Translations under genes and position numbers: made by a program
Part shown: positions 14,028 through 19,010 of the stretch, in pieces
Numbering within the stretch: the stretch's first letter is position 1
Layout: every line of letters begins with the position of its first letter
Notes under the pieces: generated by a model
The model's database searches: none
What the model saw: the letters and a program-made list of their open reading frames with translations, nothing else
What the model was told of the DNA's origin: nothing
Assembly (NCBI RefSeq): GCF_946481715.1
Contig: NZ_CAMLOV010000111.1
Coordinates: 1 to 19,010, forward strand
DNA from: an uncultured Mucilaginibacter sp.
Lineage (GTDB): Bacteria; Bacteroidota; Bacteroidia; Sphingobacteriales; Sphingobacteriaceae
DNA: 19,010 nt
Direction of reading: 5' to 3'

Positions 14028-15425
14028 AACAACGAAGACACAATCGTAGCGCTTGCCACCCCCAACGGAATTGGGGCGATAGGAGTTATCCGCCTCTCGG
14101 GGCCGGATGCCATCACCATTGCCCAAAAAGTTTGGAAAGGAAAGGATCTGACCAAACAAGCATCGCATACGCTGCACTTCGGCCGCATTATGGATGGCAC
14201 GCTGGAACTGGACGAAGTGGTGGCCTCGCTGTTTGTTGCCCCGCGTTCCTACACCCGCGAGAATGTGGTAGAGATCTCCTGTCACGGCAGTAATTATATA
14301 ATTGAGTCCATCATTAAGCTGTTCATTAAAAACGGCGCCCGGGCAGCCAAAGCGGGCGAGTTTACGCTGAGGGCATTCCTCAACGGGCAACTTGACCTAT
14401 CGCAAGCCGAAGCTGTTGCCGATTTGATAGCCTCCAACTCCAAAGCTTCCCAACAAATAGCCCTGCAGCAACTTCGCGGCGGTTTCAGCAGCCAGCTGCA
14501 ATCTTTGCGCGACCAGCTGGTGACATTCGCTTCCCTGATAGAACTGGAGCTGGATTTTGCCGAAGAAGACGTAGAGTTTGCCAACCGCGACCAACTGAAA
14601 AAACTCATCCACGAGATCACCAAAGTAATCGGCAGCCTGATACAATCCTTTGAGCTGGGCAACGCTATCAAAAACGGTGTAAATACCGTAATTGCCGGTC
14701 GGCCAAATGCCGGGAAGTCCACATTATTAAATGCTTTGCTGAACGAGGAGCGGGCCATTGTAAGCCATATCCCCGGCACCACGCGCGATACGATAGAGGA
14801 GGTGCTCAACATTAAAGGTATTAACTTCCGCCTGATAGATACGGCGGGCATCCGCGAAGCCACCGATGCCATTGAACAAATTGGCGTGCAGCGCACCATG
14901 GAAAAAATAAGCCAGAGCGCACTGTTGTTGTACGTGTTCGATGCCGAGCAAATAACCGACGAAGAACTGGACGCCGACATAAAAAGCTTACAAAAACCCG
15001 GCGTTGCAATGCTGGTAATAGCCAACAAAATAGATTTGCTGAAAGAGGAAGAAAAGTTAAAGAATTTTGAAGAAAAACACCGAAATCCGTCCGGTTTTCA
15101 AGGGTCGCAAACCACTCCTTTGGTACTGATATCGGCCAAAGAAAAGCAGCAGATAGAAGAGCTGAAGCAACAGATTTACGGCGCCGCCATCAAAGAAAAC
15201 CTAACCGGGCACGAAACCCTGGTAACCAATATCCGCCACCTGGAAGCCCTCCAAAAAACCGAAGAAGCACTCATCCGCGTGTTGGAGGGGATAGATACTG
15301 TAACCTCCGATTTCCTGTCGATGGATATTAAACAGGCACTGCACTACTTAGGCGAAATAACAGGTGCCGTTACAACTGACGATCTGCTGGAGAATATATT
15401 TAGCAAGTTTTGTATCGGTAAGTAG
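14022..15425 (+). CDS. mnmE: tRNA uridine-5-carboxymethylaminomethyl modification GTPase MnmE
   Basis: A 467-residue protein. With MnmG it installs the cmnm5 group on U34 of certain tRNAs, using a folate one-carbon unit, FAD and GTP hydrolysis. The N-terminal TrmE domain (1-120: TIVALATPNGIGAIGVIRLSG, ENVVEISCHG) binds folate. A helical domain is split around the G domain (about 220-375), with G1 GRPNAGKST (226), G2 TTRDT, G3 DTAGIRE and G4 NKID. The C terminus is the invariant CIGK with its catalytic-region Cys. All key residues are present. The start codon lies in the last unit of an octamer repeat, with no separate Shine-Dalgarno. MnmG is not in the window. Confidence 0.98.
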   Translation: MTNNEDTIVALATPNGIGAIGVIRLSGPDAITIAQKVWKGKDLTKQASHTLHFGRIMDGTLELDEVVASLFVAPRSYTRENVVEISCHGSNYIIESIIKLFIKNGARAAKAGEFTLRAFLNGQLDLSQAEAVADLIASNSKASQQIALQQLRGGFSSQLQSLRDQLVTFASLIELELDFAEEDVEFANRDQLKKLIHEITKVIGSLIQSFELGNAIKNGVNTVIAGRPNAGKSTLLNALLNEERAIVSHIPGTTRDTIEEVLNIKGINFRLIDTAGIREATDAIEQIGVQRTMEKISQSALLLYVFDAEQITDEELDADIKSLQKPGVAMLVIANKIDLLKEEEKLKNFEEKHRNPSGFQGSQTTPLVLISAKEKQQIEELKQQIYGAAIKENLTGHETLVTNIRHLEALQKTEEALIRVLEGIDTVTSDFLSMDIKQALHYLGEITGAVTTDDLLENIFSKFCIGK

Positions 15426-15447
15426 CTGGTGCTCATTAGGGTAGCTT

Positions 15448-15963
15448 TTAGTAATTGAGAGCGGCGCTCTCAATTACAGCAGCCACGGCTTTGGCCTGTG
15501 ACATATATAAGGTATGGCTACCCTTGAGTTCAGTCAGTATCGATCCCGCGCGTTTGTACATTGTGCGTTCCAGATCAGGATGGATGCTTTTATCTTCTGT
15601 TGCGACATTAGCGTACGATGGCTTGTTTTTCCAGGCAGCTTCCGTAAGTGGTGTTAAAAAACTTTTTACCGCAATCGGTTGCTGAGAATCAGCCATGAAA
15701 GCTGCCTTATCAGGGCTTTGTTCGGCTGCAAAGCATTCTCTGAATTTGGCTTTGTCGAAATAGACGATGCCTTTATCATCCGGTGGTAAAATACCGTTGA
15801 CGTGCAACTGCGGTCCTCCCTGCAATAAAGAGATGACAGTCTCCCCCTTATCGGGAATGAAAGCCGCTAAATGGTTTGCGAAACCACTTAATATAGTTGC
15901 GTTACGGCTATGAGATAATTGTTTATATTGGTATGTTATTTGGATATAATTACATATCACCAA
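15448..15963 (-). pseudogene. Broken alpha/beta hydrolase (C-terminal part)
   Basis: From about residue 33 (AAFIPDKGETVISLLQ) to the end this matches the C-terminal two-thirds of small alpha/beta hydrolases of the type found with signal peptides in many genomes: PAxFxEVFAAE-like KAKFRECFAAEQ, KSFLTPLTEAAWKNKPS, VATEDKSIHPDLE (acid) and ELKGSHTLYMSQ (catalytic His). The N-terminal half with the oxyanion loop and a proper GHSxGG nucleophile elbow is missing. Only HSRNATI before AAF hints at a scarred remnant of that elbow, so an internal deletion plus loss of the 5' end is likely. The ATG at 15963 is arbitrary. Convergent with mnmE. Confidence 0.7.
15451..15477. repeat. Perfect 12-base palindrome at the mnmE / hydrolase 3' junction
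   Basis: GTAATTGAGAGC (15451-15462) pairs exactly with 15466-15477 around GGC. It is made of the last codons of the hydrolase fragment (IESAALNY) and lies 25 bases after the mnmE stop. It could end transcription from both sides, but there is no T-run. Confidence 0.65.
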
Positions 15964-16045
15964 TGAATCTGTTAAAGCTTAACATTGGGTATAATACTTA
16001 ACATCATAAACAACGGCGGAGTAATGATCACTACCAATTTTCAAC

Positions 16046-18268
16046 ATGTTTAAGATACTGTCAGTAAGTTTCTTGCTGATTATAACGCGTCTGTGCGCCG
16101 CACAGGAAACCAAGGGGCAACTATATGCACAATTGGTGCATAAACAAGTCGATACTGTGCGCCTAGCCATTTTATACAAATTGGGGCTTTTCTATTTATC
16201 ACATTATGATCAAAAAGGTCATCTGGATAGTGCGGAGGTTTATTTGAACAAGGCGCTTGTAATAGCTACAGCAGCCCACCTAAACAATGACATAAACCGG
16301 TGTAATTCGAAATTGAGCAACGTGTACCTGGCACGCAATAACCTGCCTGTTGCAGAAAGGTATTGCACGCTTGTCGCGCAGGCCCATGCAGTAAAGCACG
16401 AGACAGCTAAGCAGGCCTACACATGGTTAAAATTTGGCCAGGATGTGTTAAATAAAATGACAGACACAGGCAAAAAAATGCCAGAGTCGGCAGCGCAAGC
16501 AGCAGAAGTATACTATAACCGCGGCTTAAGGGTACTGCAATCCATAAGGGACACAGGCGCTCTAATTGATAAGGAAATACTCATTGCGGAGTATATTAAT
16601 GCAAGAGGCTATAATCGGCTTTATCGAAAAAAAGCGGGAGATATCATTAAGAGATTTGAAAATTCCCGCTTTACGCAGATTAATTTATTGTATGCAGATT
16701 TATCCCGGGATTATAGGAATGTGGGGAATAATAACGTTTCACTTTTTTATTTGCTGAAAGCGATGGACCGGATGAACCGGTTGCGCGATACTGTCAATAA
16801 CCAAGTGATATTTGGCGAACTGGCACTGGTTTATGATGAACTGGGTCAGGCAGACAAAAGCATACAATGGTATAAAAAGACCTTAGACTTACGTGAAAAA
16901 ATGCAAAACCCGTCGCCGGCAGGCTTATACCGCACAGCCGGTTTTATGGCGCTTAACTTAAATAAACGGGGCCGCAGTGCGGAGGGACTTAGCTACATCA
17001 TGGGTCTTGAAAAAAGGCAGCCTCCTATAGATGATAATACGAGAGGTATGGCCGCCCAGGTAAAAGCTTATTGTTATGATGGGCTAAAGCAATATAAGAT
17101 AGCCGAAAAATACTATCTCCTGATGATTGCTTATTATAAGAAATCTGAATCTAGTTACCTGCGAGATTTTGCGGGTTATGACATTACTAATTTTTATGTA
17201 CAGCAAAAAAAATACAGCGAGGCAGCCTATTATCTGAAAAATATGCAAACTGAAAGTTTTAATTTATCAGGCAAACGGAATATCGAGCTTATGCGTTTTA
17301 AGATTGATTCTGCCGCGGGGAAACCCTGGTCTGCTATTAAGTATTTCCAGCAGTACAAACGGTTGAATGATTCGATCTTCACCGTTACCAAAAGCGCGCA
17401 AATAGAAGACCTGCAAATAAAATATGCCACCGACCAGAAAGAAAGGGACCTGGCATCGGTTAAAAAAGACCGGCAATTACAATATGAAAAGGCGAATCGT
17501 GCCGCAAGCGCACGCGATATCACGTTGATGGCTATAGGTCTGCTTTTAATTGTTGTTGGCTTACTTTATAATAGCTATCGCATAAACAAAAAAAAGACCA
17601 TTGTGATAGACCGTAAGAATAAAGAGCTAAACCAACTGGTAAATGAAAAAGACGGTTTGTTAGAAGAAAAAGAATGGTTGATAAAAGAGGTACATCACCG
17701 GGTAAAAAATAACCTGCAAATAGTAATGGGCCTGTTGCAGCGGCAAGCAGCGTTTGTAAAAAATAAAGAAGCCTTGACCGCTATCCGCAACAGCGAACAC
17801 CGTATGCATGCCATATCGTTAATACATCACAAACTGTATCAATCAGACAGTTTTATGTTGGTCAATATGATCGATTATATTAATGAAATGGTTGGGTACT
17901 TGCAGGAATGTTTCGATTTAGGTGCTCACATCAGATTTGAGAAAGTAGTCAGTAATATTTCCTTTGAAGTTGGCGTAGCTGTACCCATAGGCCTCATTTT
18001 GAATGAAGCTATTACTAATTCAATTAAATATGCATTTTCCGGTTCCCAAAATTGTTATGTGCGAATTGTCCTCGAAAAATCGGGAGAAAATCATTATTTG
18101 CTACAAATAGCAGACAACGGATGCGGTGTTGCACCTGAATTTAATATTGAGCGGACAAACTCGATGGGATTGAATTTAATGAGGGGGTTAAGCAAACAAC
18201 TTGGAGGAAAATTATCGATCCTAAATGATAATGGGCTTGTAATAAAAATCGCGTTCCGACAAGGTTGA
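16046..18268 (+). CDS. Sensor histidine kinase, TPR periplasmic domain and HisKA_2
   Basis: A 740-residue membrane kinase. A signal peptide (about 1-19, MFKILSVSFLLIITRLCAA) is followed by a long region of TPR-like helical repeats (about 25-440; for example SAEVYLNKAL, GQADKSIQWYKKTLDLREK). Then come a coiled coil, one TM helix (about 491-512, TLMAIGLLLIVVGLLYN) and a second coiled coil. The HisKA_2 dimerisation box is EVHHRVKNNLQIVMGLL, with His550 the probable phosphoacceptor, followed by a HATPase with NEAITNSIKYAF, DNGCG and GLNLMRGLSKQLGG. The TPR part is probably periplasmic and senses protein or ligand. It is followed 219 bases later by a response regulator, its probable partner. Confidence 0.92.
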   Translation: MFKILSVSFLLIITRLCAAQETKGQLYAQLVHKQVDTVRLAILYKLGLFYLSHYDQKGHLDSAEVYLNKALVIATAAHLNNDINRCNSKLSNVYLARNNLPVAERYCTLVAQAHAVKHETAKQAYTWLKFGQDVLNKMTDTGKKMPESAAQAAEVYYNRGLRVLQSIRDTGALIDKEILIAEYINARGYNRLYRKKAGDIIKRFENSRFTQINLLYADLSRDYRNVGNNNVSLFYLLKAMDRMNRLRDTVNNQVIFGELALVYDELGQADKSIQWYKKTLDLREKMQNPSPAGLYRTAGFMALNLNKRGRSAEGLSYIMGLEKRQPPIDDNTRGMAAQVKAYCYDGLKQYKIAEKYYLLMIAYYKKSESSYLRDFAGYDITNFYVQQKKYSEAAYYLKNMQTESFNLSGKRNIELMRFKIDSAAGKPWSAIKYFQQYKRLNDSIFTVTKSAQIEDLQIKYATDQKERDLASVKKDRQLQYEKANRAASARDITLMAIGLLLIVVGLLYNSYRINKKKTIVIDRKNKELNQLVNEKDGLLEEKEWLIKEVHHRVKNNLQIVMGLLQRQAAFVKNKEALTAIRNSEHRMHAISLIHHKLYQSDSFMLVNMIDYINEMVGYLQECFDLGAHIRFEKVVSNISFEVGVAVPIGLILNEAITNSIKYAFSGSQNCYVRIVLEKSGENHYLLQIADNGCGVAPEFNIERTNSMGLNLMRGLSKQLGGKLSILNDNGLVIKIAFRQG

Positions 18269-18289
18269 ACATTTGATTTATACGGTAGT

Positions 18290-18334
18290 AACCACGGAAT
18301 ATCGTGGTTGCACAACGCAATATCGTGGTTTTTG
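18290..18334 (+). promoter_or_regulatory. Palindrome plus direct repeat after the kinase gene (terminator or attenuator candidate)
   Basis: AACCACG (18290-18296) can pair with CGTGGTT at 18303-18309 or with the second copy at 18324-18330. AATATCGTGGTT occurs twice, 21 bases apart (18298, 18319). The second copy is followed by TTTTG, so the long pairing resembles a weak intrinsic terminator and the short one an alternative fold. It lies 22 bases past the kinase stop and before the response regulator gene. Confidence 0.5.
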
Positions 18335-18487
18335 ACATAGCGCTCCACCTTGTGATAGTAACTTGAAATCAAATTCTCAATAAAAAAACAGGTGTCTTGT
18401 TAATGGCGCTGAAATGTGGGTTGATTTTAGATTTTATGGCAAGATTTATAATATTATATTTAAATAGGATTTAACAAGAATGTAGTT

Positions 18488-19010
18488 GTGAACAAAAAAA
18501 AGATACTCATTGTTGAGGACGAATTTATTATCGCGGATGTTTTAGCCAATATTTTAAAAACTAGCGGCTATATTGTTTGCGGCATAGCAGACAGCGTGAA
18601 GGAAGCGCTGGAAATGGTTTCAGAATTTAAACCCGAATTCGTTTTGCTTGATATTTATTTAAAAGGGAAACTTACCGGGATCGATCTGGCACACCGGTTA
18701 ACCGAAATGGATATACCTTTTATTTATATCTCGGCAAACTCGAATCAGAAAGTCCTTGATGCCGCAAAAATGACTAATCCATACGGTTTTGTTATTAAGC
18801 CATTCCGTGAAAAAGATGTTTTAACAGCGCTTGATATCGCTGTCTACAGGCACGATAATCACCTCGAAAACGGTTCAAGACAAACCGCGCTTATGCAAAA
18901 AAAAGCTGCGGCAATACTGTCCTCAACCCTAAAGTGGGAATTGAAAATGCTGCAAATGGCAAAAGCTATACAACCTTACATACCTTTCGAATTTTTATCT
19001 TTCGGCCTCA
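18488..19010 (+). CDS. Response regulator, receiver domain with incomplete C-terminal part
   Basis: The frame is open from GTG 18488 to the window edge (174 codons seen); an in-frame TAA at 18461 and no ATG between make GTG the likely start. The receiver domain (1-115) has the acidic pair in LIVEDE (Glu10, Asp11), phosphoacceptor Asp55 (FVLLDIYLKG), Ser82 (ISANS) and Lys104 (VIKPF). After it comes a linker helix (SRQTALMQKKAAAI) and the start of another region (KMLQMAKAIQPYIPFEF). From memory, Bacteroidota regulators of this type continue into a GAF-like or sigma-54 activator domain, which cannot be checked here. With the kinase upstream it forms a two-component pair. Confidence 0.88.
   Translation, partial: MNKKKILIVEDEFIIADVLANILKTSGYIVCGIADSVKEALEMVSEFKPEFVLLDIYLKGKLTGIDLAHRLTEMDIPFIYISANSNQKVLDAAKMTNPYGFVIKPFREKDVLTALDIAVYRHDNHLENGSRQTALMQKKAAAILSSTLKWELKMLQMAKAIQPYIPFEFLSFGL

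Noticed and set aside
14294..15028. Minus-strand frame of 244 codons within mnmE
   Set aside because: It is the antisense shadow of a fully conserved MnmE coding region.
15451..15477. Standard intrinsic terminator for mnmE
   Set aside because: The stem is perfect but no T-run follows on either strand, so it is listed as a palindrome only.

Overview
The window reads as a chromosomal piece of a Sphingobacteriaceae member (Bacteroidota), most like Mucilaginibacter or Pedobacter. This rests on family content rather than a search: an archaeal/eukaryal-type ProRS, a Bacteroidota-style nucleoid-associated protein, a FadL-like outer membrane protein, lipoproteins with short lipoboxes, a TIGR02757 protein, a TPR-HisKA_2 sensor kinase and promoters of the TAnnTTTG type. 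The first 48 bases are not genomic. They are an Illumina P7/index/read-2 adapter left on the contig end, followed by the cut-off start of a leftward gene.

Layout. 49-850: a truncated leftward gene, then dps and a perfect bidirectional terminator. 846-3340 (minus): a Tyr/Gly-rich lipoprotein followed by a FadL/OmpP1-like porin. 3445-6681 (plus): proS, a small four-helix-bundle protein of the 23S-rRNA-IVS type, and a Cys/Met transsulfuration PLP enzyme. 6779-8706 (plus): a DUF4240 lipoprotein, a SMI1/KNR4 (SUKH) protein and a TIGR02757/DUF2400 protein interrupted in frame by palindromic repeats. 8703-10834: a thioredoxin-reductase-like flavoprotein, a DUF5655 protein, a small lipoprotein, a decayed gene fragment and a two-TM protein. 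10949-15425: an ABC-F ATPase, a REP-like palindrome pair, a nucleoid-associated protein and mnmE. 15448-19010: a broken alpha/beta hydrolase, then a sensor kinase and a response regulator that runs off the window.

Most genes are housekeeping or stress functions with no shared pathway. The kinase/regulator pair is the one clear functional unit. The lipoprotein/porin pair and the DUF4240-SUKH-TIGR02757 run are probable transcription units.

The unusual layer is the repeats. Several gene borders carry degenerate 7-base repeats (8-base at mnmE). They are TGAG-rich just after stop codons and CTCA-rich just before start codons, so flanking copies are complementary. The strongest case is the four-helix-bundle gene, enclosed by 35-base inverted arms matching at 34 positions. 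This resembles the architecture of rRNA intervening sequences but lies between protein genes. A second palindromic family has been absorbed into the TIGR02757 reading frame, and a third forms a nested inverted pair at 12626-12762.
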